DNA of 64,000 bases from Lycorma delicatula (taxonomy: Eukaryota > Arthropoda > Insecta > Hemiptera > Fulgoridae). The notes under the pieces were generated by a model that searched no databases, was not told the DNA's origin, and saw nothing but the letters and a program-made list of their open reading frames with translations. Shown here one piece after another: positions 1 through 10,574 of the stretch. The translations under genes were made by a program, and so were the position numbers. Every line of letters begins with the position of its first letter. The stretch's first letter is position 1. The stretch spans positions 38,540,153 to 38,604,152 of the forward strand of contig NC_134465.1 in NCBI RefSeq assembly GCF_047948215.1, given 5' to 3'.

Positions 1-1018
1 TTAGATGGGTGCTGCATTTGCTCATGCTTGGCCAAAAATCATTTAAAGTGATTGTCTCAGGCTCTTTTGGCATAATCCAGAGGAATTTTTATGTCGATTT
101 GTGACGATTGATGAGACTTGGGTTCATCACTGCACTCTGAAGACAGTCAAAATAATGAGTTGAAAAAAGTCAACCTATTCCATAAAAGCAAAAACATTAT
201 GGCAACTGTTTTTTGGGATGCGCATTTTTCATTGATTATCTTAAATAGGTTGAAACTATAAATGGCAAATATTATTCAACCCAATTGGAATATTTCAGCA
301 ATGAAATTAAGTAAAAACGACCATTTGGAAAAAAAGTGATTTTCCATCAAGACAATGCTCCACTCACATTTCAGTCATTGCAGTGCCAAATATCAATGAA
401 TCATGGTTTGAATTGCTCTTTCTTTTTCCTGTTTAGCCTCCGGTAACTACCGTTTAGATAATTCTTCAGAGGATGAATGAGGATGATATGTATGAGTGTA
501 AATGAAGTGTTAGTCTTGTACATTCTCAGTTCGACCATTCCTGAGATGTGTGGTTAATTGAAACCCAACCACCAAAGAACACCAGTATCCACGATCTAGT
601 ATTCAAATCCATGTAAAAATATCTGGCTTTACTAGGACTTGAACGCTGTAACTCTCGACTTCCAAATCAGCTGATTTGGGAAGACGCGTTAACCACTAGA
701 CCAACCCAGTGGGTTGAATTGCTCTAACATCCACCATGCTCACTTGATGTAGCTCTCAGTGACTATCACTTGTTTCCTAACCTAAAAAAAATGGCTTGGA
801 AGGATGAAATTTTCGATCAAAAATGAAGTTATTGCTACCATAGATTGTTACTTTAAGAAGTTTGATAAATTTTTGTACCAAACTGGCATAAGCACTCTTG
901 TGGAACTCTAGGCTAAGTGTATAGATAGAACTTAATGGTGACCATGCTGAAAAATAAACCAAAATGTACTAAGAAAAATGTTGTTTTCTTATCCAGGCCT
1001 GGAACGTTTCACCCTACT
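1..1018 (+). mobile_element. mariner-family transposon relic, cut by the window edge and split by a SINE
   Basis: Fragments of a mariner transposase are readable on the + strand across several frames. The motif FVTIDETWVHH, which carries the first catalytic Asp, is near 94-126, and a degraded HQDNAP-like block is near 345-365. After the SINE the reading resumes with an 'FLT*KKWLGRM' stretch and the family C-terminus ('DKFLYQTGISTL') near 860-905. The right end (about 990-1018, CCAGGCCTGGAACGTTTCAC) resembles a mariner terminal repeat next to a TA-rich site. Many stops and frameshifts mean it is dead. The left end lies outside the window. The SINE at 420-713 sits inside the transposase frame, so it arrived later. 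Confidence 0.8.
420..713 (-). repeat. tRNA-derived SINE copy 1, inserted in the mariner relic
   Basis: On the - strand the element begins (near 713) with a tRNA-like head: an A-box-like TGGTCTAGTGGTTAA (about 690-704) and a B-box-like GTTCAAGTCC (near 637-646). An unrelated body follows, then an A-rich tail at the low-coordinate end (about 420-436). The insertion is framed by a 12-bp perfect direct repeat, TTGAATTGCTCT, at 408-419 and 714-725. That is the target-site duplication expected of LINE-driven retroposition. Two more copies of the same family are at 1790-2089 and about 60604-60798. The family is not one I can name. Confidence 0.88.
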
Positions 1019-1789
1019 TATGTATAAGAATCGTTATAGAAAGGTTATGGGCAAATAGTGTAGCGCAATATCTTTGTTACAAAGTAGGAGTGTTTGTTAT
1101 TTTTCCATACTATCAGTTGTATTTTTTTAATTAACCATAAACAATTCCATTCCAGTTTATGTTCTTTAACAGTCCTTACATAATTCATTTGCAGTGTTAT
1201 CTTATAATGAGATATGGGTTTTTCGCTTTGCCTGTTGTGGGATGGAGTTTTTCCTAAACAATTTTTTTTTGTAGGTCTATTCATATTTTAAATATATATG
1301 AAACATAACCATAAAATAAAAAACCTTTTATAACAAAATTAAATGCCAAACAGTTGAAAATAATTCATTTAAAAATTTTCTTCAAATTTTTAATTTTTTT
1401 GAAATTAAATTGTTTTGAAAATTAAATTTCAAGCCTGTAGGTGAAATAGTAAAAGTTAGAAATAATATGTGAAATGATCTACTTTAAGGAATTCTGATTT
1501 TAAATCTCAGTCAGGTTAGGCATGGTACAAAAAAACATTATTATTGACTATAAGCTGGAGGTAAATTAAGCAATAGTTGGGAAAGCTAAAATATGTGTTT
1601 AGAAGCCAAAATTGTGTTTTATCAAAAAGTGTTATTCAATTTTTCTAATCATATGAAAAGTGGTATGTTATATGGCATTTATGTGGCCATTTATCTTAGT
1701 TACCTCTTTTATATATTCCAGTCATATACAATATGTATTCTATACATCCCTCTATAATCAAATTTACTATTGTCCTGTTAATGTTTTCT
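1019..1789. other. AT-rich spacer, no gene recognised
   Basis: No coding similarity, exon or RNA gene is recognisable here. The short open frames (for example 1045-1284 on the - strand) have low-complexity composition and resemble nothing I know. Confidence 0.5.
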
Positions 1790-2089
1790 TTCTTTCTTTT
1801 TTTTTCTGTTTAGCCTCCAGGAATCACCGTCAGGTATTACTTCAGAGGATGAATGAGGATGATATGTATGAGTGTTAATGAAGTGTAGTCTTGTACAGTC
1901 TCAGGTTGACCGTACCAGAGATGTGTGGTTAATTGAAACCCTACCACCAAAGAACACCGGTATCCACAATCTAGTATTCAAATCCATATAAAAGTAACTG
2001 CCTTTACTAGAATTTGAACATTGGAACTCTCGACTTCAAAATCAGCTAATTTATGAAGATGCATTCACCACTAGACCAGTCCGGTAGAT
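1790..2089 (-). repeat. tRNA-derived SINE copy 2
   Basis: This is the same family as the copy at 420-713, aligned over its full length with scattered differences. The tRNA-like head is at the high-coordinate end, and the A-rich tail with GAAA repeats is at about 1790-1812. An imperfect 16-bp target-site duplication (CCTGTTAATGTTTTCT against CCTGATAATGTTTTCT) lies at 1774-1789 and 2090-2105. The B-box region is more eroded than in copy 1. Confidence 0.85.
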
Positions 2090-2280
2090 CCTGATAATGT
2101 TTTCTATCCGTACATTTCAGTACACTTTTTCTTATATATTTGATCATTTTGTTCCTTGATATATTATCGAATGCCATCTCATGGGATCTAAAAGATTGCT
2201 TTATTATTTATTCTATTATTGAAGAATTCCATTTTCTATTCTGTAATATTTATTTAGAATTTTAGGCGAGTCATTAATTA

Positions 2281-3660
2281 CCAAAGCACACTTTATTCTT
2301 TCCCAGACATTTTGGAATATCCATTGAAGCCTAACCCCACACACTTATCAGGGGGTCTAGGTTTATGTTTGTTACAAAAATCTCAATGGTTCTGGCAATA
2401 CTCAAGGCCAGATAGTTCTTCAAGCTCTACAAAGCCTAAAAATTCTTTGATTTTGTTGTCATTTTCATCAAAGAAATGTACTCCAATAGACAGCTGTTCT
2501 TTGCCAGAAATATCCATGGTTTCATCAGCCAAAATGCTGTAAATGCATTTTTTAACCCTTGTACGTTGTGTTCCCTGATTGTAGTGCTACAGAGATAAAT
2601 CAGTTATTTCATTTTGGATGATAGGTTATCTGTATGATGCATTTTTCGGTCCATGCTCAAAATGGTTTTTTAGTTCAATCAATGGTCTTTTAGATCATCT
2701 GCTTTGATCAATTACTTAAGTTGATAAGTATGCCTTCATTCAAATTTTTGCCTCTTGAGAGGTAAATCATATGTCCAAAAAAAATAACATATGAAACAAT
2801 TGGGAACAACATTTTTTTGAGAACAGCACTATTAATAATTTTAATAATTCTTAATTCTTTTTAATCTTGCAACATCCTCCATGAATGTTCATGCAATATG
2901 ATGTCCCTGGGACTGTAAATGTGCTTTGCAATAATTGTGCATGTTCTTGTACATAGTGATAGTCTGATGGAAAAGGTACCCCAACCACTTCTTATCTTTC
3001 AGACTGATGGCAGAAACAATCACAGTATTTACAGAAAGCACCTTTGAGTCATCTTGAGAAAGCTACTCATGGTGAATTGTGTCCAGCCACTGGTGACTGA
3101 ATTTCCTCTTAAGGTGTTTGGCATACACTGCAAAATTGTAGTTTTTTTAAGGTACCCAGACATTTGAAGAGACATTTTTTATCAGCTGGCTTAGTACTCG
3201 CCAGGCTGATGAATATTCCAATAGCATCTTCATGACAACCATCATCTTCAGTTCTGATTTCATTGTGTTGCACATTGGTTTAACCATAGAAGAAGGCCCC
3301 ACAGCCGCATTGTTTGAACGAACCAGTGGTTATGGACTATGTGGCTTACTTCCTTGTTCTCATCCTCATTGCTGCTGCTGGTGTTTTTTTCATTTTAAAT
3401 TCACTGCAAAAAAAAAAATTAATTTGACCAAACACTGATGTAGACGTACCAGACCTGGCATCTTGCTGCATTGGTTTAACAATTATGATTGTAACTGATA
3501 TTTTTGTCAAAATTGAGTTTGATGATACATGACTATACAAGTTGAGCTTAATTCAGAAATATGGCATCATTATAACATTATGGAAGAATCATCAATAGAA
3601 AGTTTACCAGACGTACAGACATTTATTAAAAATCACTTTTTTGGATTCTGGGACCCCAAA
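2281..3660 (-). pseudogene. hAT-superfamily transposase relic, ZMYM1/DUF4371-like
   Basis: Read on the - strand from high to low coordinates, the region gives pieces of a ZMYM1-like hAT transposase in order. A cysteine-bearing TTF-type zinc-finger stretch with 'RKFSHQWLDTIHH' lies around 3050-3130. 'RGKNLNEG' follows near 2725-2755, then 'HFEHGPKNASY' near 2640-2670, then 'ILADETMDISGKEQLSIGV' at about 2485-2540. That last block is the start of the RNase-H-like catalytic fold and contains the DET triad-like Asp. 'KCVGLGF' follows near 2320-2345. Stops and shifts interrupt every block. No terminal repeats were located with confidence. The C-terminal half is missing or unreadable towards the SINE at 1790-2089. 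Confidence 0.72.
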
Positions 3661-4884
3661 AGGAATATCTCCATATTCCTGTATTTTCTGTAACATAATC
3701 ATAAATTTTTCACAAGGTAGTTACACGTTTTTTTTTCTTTACTGACAAATTCAAGATAAACTAGCTGATTCTACCGATATAAAAATCGAGCAATTGCAAA
3801 AAATGATGTTGGAAATTACATTTCAAATTATTTTTAATTGTTCATGAAAAGTATTGATTATTTTTAGAACTTAAAAAAAAATTACAAACATAAATACTAA
3901 ATTCTGTTTTATGTTGAAAGATCCAGAAGAATCCTTAGTAACATAACACTTGCAAGCATAGAAAGATGACAAAAAAATGAAGAATAGCAAATTTTAAAGC
4001 AAGAGCTTTTGTAAATTTACGATGCTTATATTGCAATTTAAATAAAAGCATATAATAAACACCAAAGTAGGCTACTTAGCAAAAAAATGTTCCAATATCT
4101 ATCCATTATAATAAAGTGAATGCCATTATAATAATTTCATGCCGGTGGCCGGCATGAAAAACAAACTTTAGCCATGAAAAATTGTATACACTACTTGCAC
4201 ACTTGTATAAAAAGTAACAACTGCACTGACTGCAACCAAAAATTTGTGCTCTGTTATATACTTGGTAAATAGCTTCTGGAATACTCCTGTTGTGTCGTGA
4301 AATGAGTCAAGAGTGATGAGACTATTCTAGATAACCTGTGGCCACAAGTAATAAAATGGTGCCAGCATGTAGCAATAGTTCTTAAATCTTCCCACAGAAG
4401 GTGCAAGTGTCTCGATTTTGTAATTAGTTTCTTTCAAATTGATGTGGAATTTTTAATTTTTCAAAAAAAAATTATTCCATCTTGAAAGGGAGGGGTAGCT
4501 TACCTCCTTGTTGCTCCCTGTGGATACGTCCATTTGATCTTACTATTCTGCTTTTAGCTCTTGCTGTTACATCCTCCAGATCAGTTTTTTCTTAACTTCT
4601 AATTTATCAGTTACATTTTTTTGAACGGCATAAAAATACACTCATAGAAATTTATTTAAAAAATTACTAGCATAGCTGTCTTTTGATTGTCTGGTTTTCA
4701 CAGTTACACAAGTTGTGTTGAAATGTAATATATTTTGTTTGCTTTTAAAATAATTGTTTTTACTAAATACCAATCAGATAAAGAATATAATGTAAATATT
4801 AAATTTTCTTACTGCGGCAGCAATAATTTATTTTTCTTTAAGAAACACTGTTCTCACTAGTCGTTTAATACAATTTTTTTTAAC
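3661..4884. other. AT-rich spacer with a short hairpin
   Basis: No gene or domain is recognised. It may include the outer parts of the neighbouring hAT relics. The only discrete structure seen is the palindrome at 4135-4159. Confidence 0.45.
4135..4159. repeat. perfect 11-bp inverted repeat with a 3-nt loop
   Basis: TTTCATGCCGG (4135-4145), the spacer TGG, then CCGGCATGAAA (4149-4159). It stands out as a GC-rich core in AT-rich DNA. It may be the fused terminal repeats of a small DNA transposon or a chance hairpin. The sequence does not decide. Confidence 0.6.
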
Positions 4885-4939
4885 CTGGGGGTCAGGGTTA
4901 TATGAAAGGGAGGTTGTGAAATTAGTCTAAAACTTTACA

Positions 4940-5814
4940 CATAAACAATAGTGAAATCATTTTATGAATTGATTGTGTTTGTTTTTCATTTAAAAGTTTC
5001 TCCATGCATGTATCTATGATAGAAATAAAAGCAAAAACTGTTTTCAACTGATAAAAGACAATTACTATATTTCATTTTTAGTGCAACCATAAATGAAAAA
5101 CCCTTTTCTCACAGGTAAGACGTAGCGAAAGGGATTAATATTTTCATTGCGTCTGTTACTAAATTTCCATATTCACTTCGACAAGCAAGCCAAAACTTAT
5201 ATAAATTTTTAGATGTGAATTGTATTTGTAACGTTTTATCGGCAGACATTTCAGTGTGCTGGTCATGAATCTCAACTAATAACTTAGCAGCTGCAACAAT
5301 GTTTTTACTAAATGGATTCAGTACTTATCTCTTCAGGAATTCATTTTTATCTTCTGGGAAATACTCAGCCAACTGAATTTTTAGCTCACACAAATGCATC
5401 TTCCTGCTATCCAAACTGTGGTGAGTAATAGTGTCTTCATCCAAATTTTTCTCAATTAATCAGAAGTGAGTGGAAACTTATCAAAATTTTTGCTTTGAAG
5501 GTGAATAATCCAGTTATCAAGCTTCTTAATGAAAGCATGAACTTTGTCATGACATTAATAAAATGTTTTTATCACATCCTTGTTAATTCACATTCAAATT
5601 GTTTAAATGCAAAGATAAATCTACTAAATAAACCAACAGCAATATATACTCATTCTGTAAAAACATTGATAATGGCGTTTGTTTATCTTGGAAGAATATT
5701 GTTAATTCATCTCACAATTCCAGTAACTGGGTTAACACATTCCCCCTTCATAACCATCTAACTTTTTTATGGAAAAGAAGAAATTTTTCTTTTCACCCAA
5801 ACAGCCTATTCTGT
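4940..5814 (-). pseudogene. hAT transposase C-terminal half, copy A
   Basis: On the - strand this stretch matches the readable C-terminus in copy B: an 'NPFS'-type start near 5320, a region corresponding to 'LKILIPFATFYLY' near 5120-5170, and the dimerisation (hAT-C) domain. In-frame stops and shifts are present, so no long open frame survives. The upstream end at 5814 is the exact LINE insertion point. Confidence 0.7.
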
Positions 5815-7694
5815 TACTGGTTTGCATGGCATTTCTCCCGCCACCACCCCATTTGGTTGCCCTAAAGCATAAGACCAAATTTCTGTGCCACAAACGGCTA
5901 CTGAGCCTCAAAACAGTTTAGCGACCAGTGTCATAACTAGCTCCTAGAGCTAAACTAAAAGCATGAGCAGAATAAGCATGGTACCATTGACCACTCGTTT
6001 GCGTGTCCCACTGCCACTTCATATATCACTGAAATGGGTAGGTGCACCCTGTCAACTACTAAAACATATATGACTATCAATAATTAAATTTATCTTGTTA
6101 AAGACAGCAATTCACTGCCACACGTAGGCCGCTGAATGCCAGCCATTAAAGCACTTAGAGCCTTAATCTGGCTAGTAGCCAGCCATATCACTCGGTTAGC
6201 TTCCTACAGCAGTGCAGTAGGAGTCTTTTCCCTTAGGCAAACTACTGATGTCGATTGAACAGAGCAACTGTATCAAAGAATTCCCACACGGTTCGACAAT
6301 GTAGTTCTCGCAGTTTGTGAGTGGCCAGTTTTCCCGTTGAAAGTTCCAAGGTGACCTGAGTTTTGCCCTCCCCCCAAGAGTTGGGCAGTCGAACATTATG
6401 TGTTCGTTCGACTGTACATCCCTGCAGACGCAAGCTCATCAGCTGCCCAGACAGAACCAAAACAAATATTGGTTTAAATTTACATGGTTGGAGAACACTT
6501 GGGGTCCTGTTGCCCTTAAGAGAGAGGCATACCATCCCCCCAGATCTTCTTCAAATGGCATGCCACAATGCCATGACTAAGGGAAGATCTAAGGACCTCC
6601 CATGTGGCACGCCATTCTTGCTGCCATGCTTCCATCACAAGGCTGTAAAAAGCTACCTTTGCAGGCAGGAAATGGGCAACTTTTGAAATTTAGAACCAGT
6701 GCATTAAGATAACCATTCTGCTCCGGTACAGCTCTGGCTCAAAACCATATCCCAAATACTTCAGCCTCCCTGCCTCTTCACAATTTCCATATGGCCACCC
6801 AAACTTTCATCACTAAATTGATTGGGAGAGCCTTTGCCAATACAGTGGTTGCCTCATAGGGGGTTGTTTTAAAAATACCAGTGCATACGATTAAGGCTCT
6901 GTGCTGGGCACTCCTTAAATTTTGAATAAGTGCTTGATTTCTTTCCAACCTGTGCGCCCAAAGGACGTCGCATAAGAGGTCATATTTTGAAGACACCTTG
7001 GTGCACCATGTACAAATGGTGGCCCGACAGCCTGTAATCCTTTCGAGCAATCCTCCTAAGCTTGTGCATCACAGAGATGGCTTCCGCCGCTACTTACCCA
7101 ATGTGGTTGCTAAACAGCACCTTCTCATCAAACAAAACACCTAGGTACTTATGACCTCAAACTCGGCTGATTACACAGCCTTTTTACTTAATATAGGGAT
7201 TACGACTGTATAATAATTTGTCTGCACCCTTGAGACGCATAAACTTCATCTTGGGTACAGAAATCTTTCATTTTGAATGTCCATCCAGCCCTCTGCAGTT
7301 GAAAAAGCCACCTGCACTCGTTCTTCCAGCTGCGGTCCTGAGTTACCACAAACTAACAGGAGACAGTCATCAGCAAAAGCCTGGGCCGTGATCCCTTCTG
7401 GGAATGTCAGTCTCAAAAATCTGTCAAAAACCAGGTTCCACAGCAAGAGACCGAGAACGGAGCCCTGCGGACTTCCCCTGGTGACAGACTTTTCCACAAC
7501 TAGGTGTGCACCTTAAAAAGAGCTGTGCGATCAGACAAGTAGTCACGTACTACGACCTGCAAGGCTATAGGAACATTGCAGCATTCCAACTCATAGAGGA
7601 CAGAACTGCAACACAAGGAAGGAAATGCTGCCTCTATGTCAATAAAAATTGCCAAAACATATTTACAGTCGGCGCTTTCCACCTTGGCAGGAGT
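5815..7694 (-). mobile_element. R1-clade LINE, 5'-truncated, inserted in hAT copy A
   Basis: A non-LTR retrotransposon on the - strand. It interrupts the hAT transposase and is framed by a 9-bp perfect direct repeat CTATTCTGT at 5806-5814 and 7695-7703. Copy B carries the uninterrupted version of this site near 13076-13086. The reverse transcriptase and C-terminal region are readable from about 7682 down to 6240, then a non-coding 3' region continues to 5815 with no poly(A), as is common in R1-like elements. The region is clearly less AT-rich than its surroundings. The 5' part (ORF1, endonuclease) is absent. Confidence 0.85.
6240..7682 (-). pseudogene. R1-like reverse transcriptase and C-terminal domain, broken
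   Basis: The - strand frames give RT blocks in order. 'FIDIEAAFPSL' (first catalytic Asp) is at about 7620-7655, 'GSPQGSVLGLLLWNLVFD' at about 7425-7480, and 'AQAFADDCLLLVCG' (the FADD catalytic pair, intact) near 7345-7385. Towards lower coordinates come 'HKYLGVLFDEKVLFSNHIG' at about 7100-7160 and a C-terminal region to about 6240. These blocks fall in different frames with stops between them, so the gene is dead. The order and spacing match R1/TRAS-type elements. The clade call rests on motif style only. Confidence 0.78.
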
Positions 7695-7703
7695 CTATTC
7701 TGT

Positions 7704-8624
7704 AATGTTCAAATTTTAATAAAATTAACTATTTTTACAGATTTACAAAGGATTTGTTTAAAATTTTCCAGCTTATTTTTTTATGGCAAGAGCATGTCTA
7801 TAAAGGAAGTAGTGCTTCCATTCCACCCTTGATATAAGACTGATCTTTTAATTTTTTCAAAAATCCACTGTTCTTTCCTGTTATCACCTTTGCACCATCA
7901 CTACATACAGCAATACATTTTATCCAATCTGTGTTATAATTTTTTGTAGCTTCATAAAAAACATCAAAAAGACATTGTACTGTTGCATGACCACGTATTG
8001 ATTTACAAAACATCATATTTTCTTGAATGCTATATGCATATCTTATTTATTAAAACATAAGAACTGAAAAATGTTTGCCACATCTGTTGATTCAAAAAAA
8101 TGTTACAAAAATTCACTTGAACTCGCTTGCTGAATTATCAGATCGTGAAAATCTGCAGTCATGTCATCAATTCACCGTGTTAATGTGTCGTTAGAAAGCA
8201 GAATTATTTTTACTATTTTTTTGCTTCCACATCTGTTAAAACACTGACCGTATTAATTGCCGCAAACAATATGAGGTTTTCTGTGATTGTATGGGGGTTT
8301 GAAATCTTAGCTACTTACTCTTAATGGTATAAGATATGGTGCTTCAAGTTTCTTTTGTCAGTACGGCTGATTTACAAATAGAAGCTTGTTGATTTTTCAA
8401 AGTATGTAATTTTCTTTCGAAAAAATTCCAGTTTTATGATCTGGATGTTTAGTTTCCAAGTGTTGAATTAATTTTGATGGCCTCATGCTTTCATCAGGTA
8501 GGACTTGAAACATCACACTGACTTGGACATCACACTTCGGCTTTCTATCCGATGAGGTAAAACCATAATTTAAATAACTGACTGTCATTGTACAATCTTG
8601 ACTTTTTACAAATCGATTCATCAT
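7704..8624 (-). pseudogene. hAT transposase N-terminal half with BED finger, copy A
   Basis: The segment 8397-8624 encodes a BED-type zinc-finger region: 'YLNYGFTSS', then 'PKCDV', then 'RPSKLIQHLETKHP'. The first Cys and the H-x4-H pair are visible, while the second Cys of the usual pair is not where expected. The segment 7798-8016 encodes the next conserved block, 'IKCIAVCSDGAKVITGKNSG', typical of ZBED5/FAM200-type domesticated and free transposases. Frames are broken between the two. This copy reads better than its counterpart in copy B (about 13140-13950). Confidence 0.78.
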
Positions 8625-9252
8625 TGGATGAAGATGGATTGCTTCATTTTTTCACAAATTTATCAATTTTGTATAAGAATTTAATTGAAAAAAATAAAAT
8701 AAAGAAAAGTTACACTGTTTTACCATACACTAAAAAACTGAAACCTTATTATTATTATTTTCAATGACTACACTTTTAAAAACTTCAATGAAGGTACCAG
8801 AGGTATGCTTCACATTCAAAAATAAAATGATGTTCTGCAATTCCTTATGCCTTACTTATACTGCTGAGAGCATGACATGTTCAAATGTATCATATGCATG
8901 TTTGAACATGCTTATGCTCTCACAGCGAATATTATGCAAGCCAAATCAAATTACAAGGAGCACATGCACATCAAATTGGAACCTGTAAATTGCTCATGTT
9001 TGTACACCTCACACCTGCATGTATATACCCAACTATCAATGCAGCTAAATAGTTTTTACTAGGTTTCATTGGATTGTAATGTCGCAAATTATACATTATA
9101 TATTTTTTTACTTTTTGGGGAGCTAAAAAAGTTGAAAATTACTGCTCTAGTATTTAAAGCTTTACATCTATTTTTTTTTTTTTTTTTTGGAACAACAAAG
9201 TAATCATTATAATAATTGTTTTTCTTTCTTTGTATTCATATTCTTTATTGTA

Positions 9253-10572
9253 CGAAGTGTGGCTATTAAATAACGAGACTAATGCTGTGAAATATTTTAT
9301 TTTAAATTTATACATATTTAGTTATTTAGTTGTTATCCCCTTCAATATAAACCTCTTCTCCTCTATTCCTACAACGCTCCATGCAAATTTTCCATTGTTC
9401 GAACCAGTGCTGGAAGTCTTCTTCTGTGAGCTCTTTCATGACATGTGCCACTTTTTCTTTCACAGCTTCAGTGGTTTGAAATCTTGTTCCTTTTAATGCA
9501 GATTTGACCTTGAGGAATAGATAAAAGTTCATGGTGCCAGGTCAGGTGAATAAGGCAGATAGTCTAACAATGGGATGTTATACTTGGCTAGAAATGTCTT
9601 GACAGGCAATGAAGTGTGAGCCGGTGCATTGTCTTGATGAAGAATCTGTGACTTGTTCTTCCACAATTCTGGTAGTCTTTTTCTTATTTTTTCACGGAGT
9701 TGAGCTAGGACCTCAAGGTAATAATGTTGATTAATAGTTTTACCTTCAGAAACCCAGTGAAGGTACACAATCCCATGAATATCAAAAAAACAATCATCAT
9801 TGCTTTGAATTTTGATTTGCTCATTCAAGCTTTTTTAGCTCTCAGTGAAGTTGTGGCCTTCCAATGATTGGATCGATGCTTAGTTTCTGGATCATAAATG
9901 AAAAACCAAGATTCATCACGTGTTATCACTCTTTTCAAGAAGTTTGGGTCATTTTCAATGGCATTTAAAGTGTCAGAACAAACATTTTCACAAGCTTCTT
10001 TTGTTAGATTGTGAGAATTTTAGGTACCACTTTCGCGCGCACTTTTTCATATTAAAATTGTTATGTAAAATTTCCCTTACACATTCTTTGTTAATTGCTA
10101 CAGTTTCAGCAAATGCACGAATAGTTAAGCGACAGATCAGATTACCAATTTTTTCAATATTTTTATCCATTTTTGACCTGGAAGGGTGACCTAGGCAAAC
10201 ATCTTCTTGGCCTTCTTGGTAATGCTTAAACCACTCAAAAACCCACGCGTGTGATAAACATTCATTGCCATATACTATTTTTAATAAAAGATAAGTTTCA
10301 GAAGTAATTTTTCGAAGTTTCATATGAAATTTCACGACAATTCTTTGCTCTAATAAAACACTAATTATTTTTTCGGCAAAACAAGAAACAGATGTTATTC
10401 AAATGAAGGCCATAGCCTTCATTTTTTTCTGTAGACGAATATGTCTACAGAAACTGGAGTGGTAACAATCAAAAGAGAAGGCTTCACACTACACAGCTAT
10501 CGATCGTACGAATTTGGTGCATGGGCACTTTATCTGTAGCAGCAATAGTCTCGTTATTTAATACCCACCCTG
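9253..10572 (-). mobile_element. mariner transposon with both terminal repeats and TA target site
   Basis: The element is framed by TA dinucleotides (9251-9252 and 10573-10574). Its two ends share an inverted repeat of about 28 bp whose inner 20 bases (TATTAAATAACGAGACTA-like) match and whose outer few bases differ. The total of 1320 bp is normal for mariner. The transposase is on the - strand and broken. It lies between the two ZBED5-type hAT copies. Confidence 0.9.
9320..10335 (-). pseudogene. mariner transposase, frameshifted
   Basis: N-terminal helix-turn-helix region at 9988-10335 ('KFHMKLRKITSETYLLLKIV', 'AWVFEWFKHYQEGQEDV'). The catalytic core follows: 'ITRDESWFFIYDPETKHR' near 9890-9935 gives the first Asp, and 'ILHQDNAPAHTSLPVKTFL' in the 9529-9828 frame gives the second. 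'YSPDLAP' at its end leads to the block that should hold the third Asp of the D,D34D triad. There a one-base loss near 9529-9535 shifts the frame, and the rest ('LKGTRFQTTEAVKEKVAHVM') continues in another frame at 9326-9532. A further shift separates the N-terminal and core frames. The enzyme cannot be made from this copy. Confidence 0.88.
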
Positions 10573-10574
10573 TA

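Larger units (their letters stand above)
4885..9144 (-). mobile_element. ZBED5-type hAT transposon, copy A (split by a LINE)
   Basis: A DNA transposon that aligns by eye along its length with copy B (12121-14411), at very roughly 85% in the blocks I compared. The right end reads AGTTGAAAATTACTG at 9130-9144, the counterpart of copy B's terminal repeat. The left end is eroded, and only the sub-terminal AACCTGGGG near 4882-4890 is shared. The transposase runs on the - strand. Its N-terminal half is at 7704-8624 and its C-terminal half at about 4940-5814, the two being separated by the R1-clade LINE at 5815-7694. Without the insert the element would be about 2.4 kb, as expected for a non-deleted member of this family. 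Confidence 0.82.

Noticed and set aside
6363..6686. A 107-codon frame on the + strand within the R1-clade LINE
   Set aside because: Antisense of the LINE C-terminal region, whose RT blocks read in order on the - strand.
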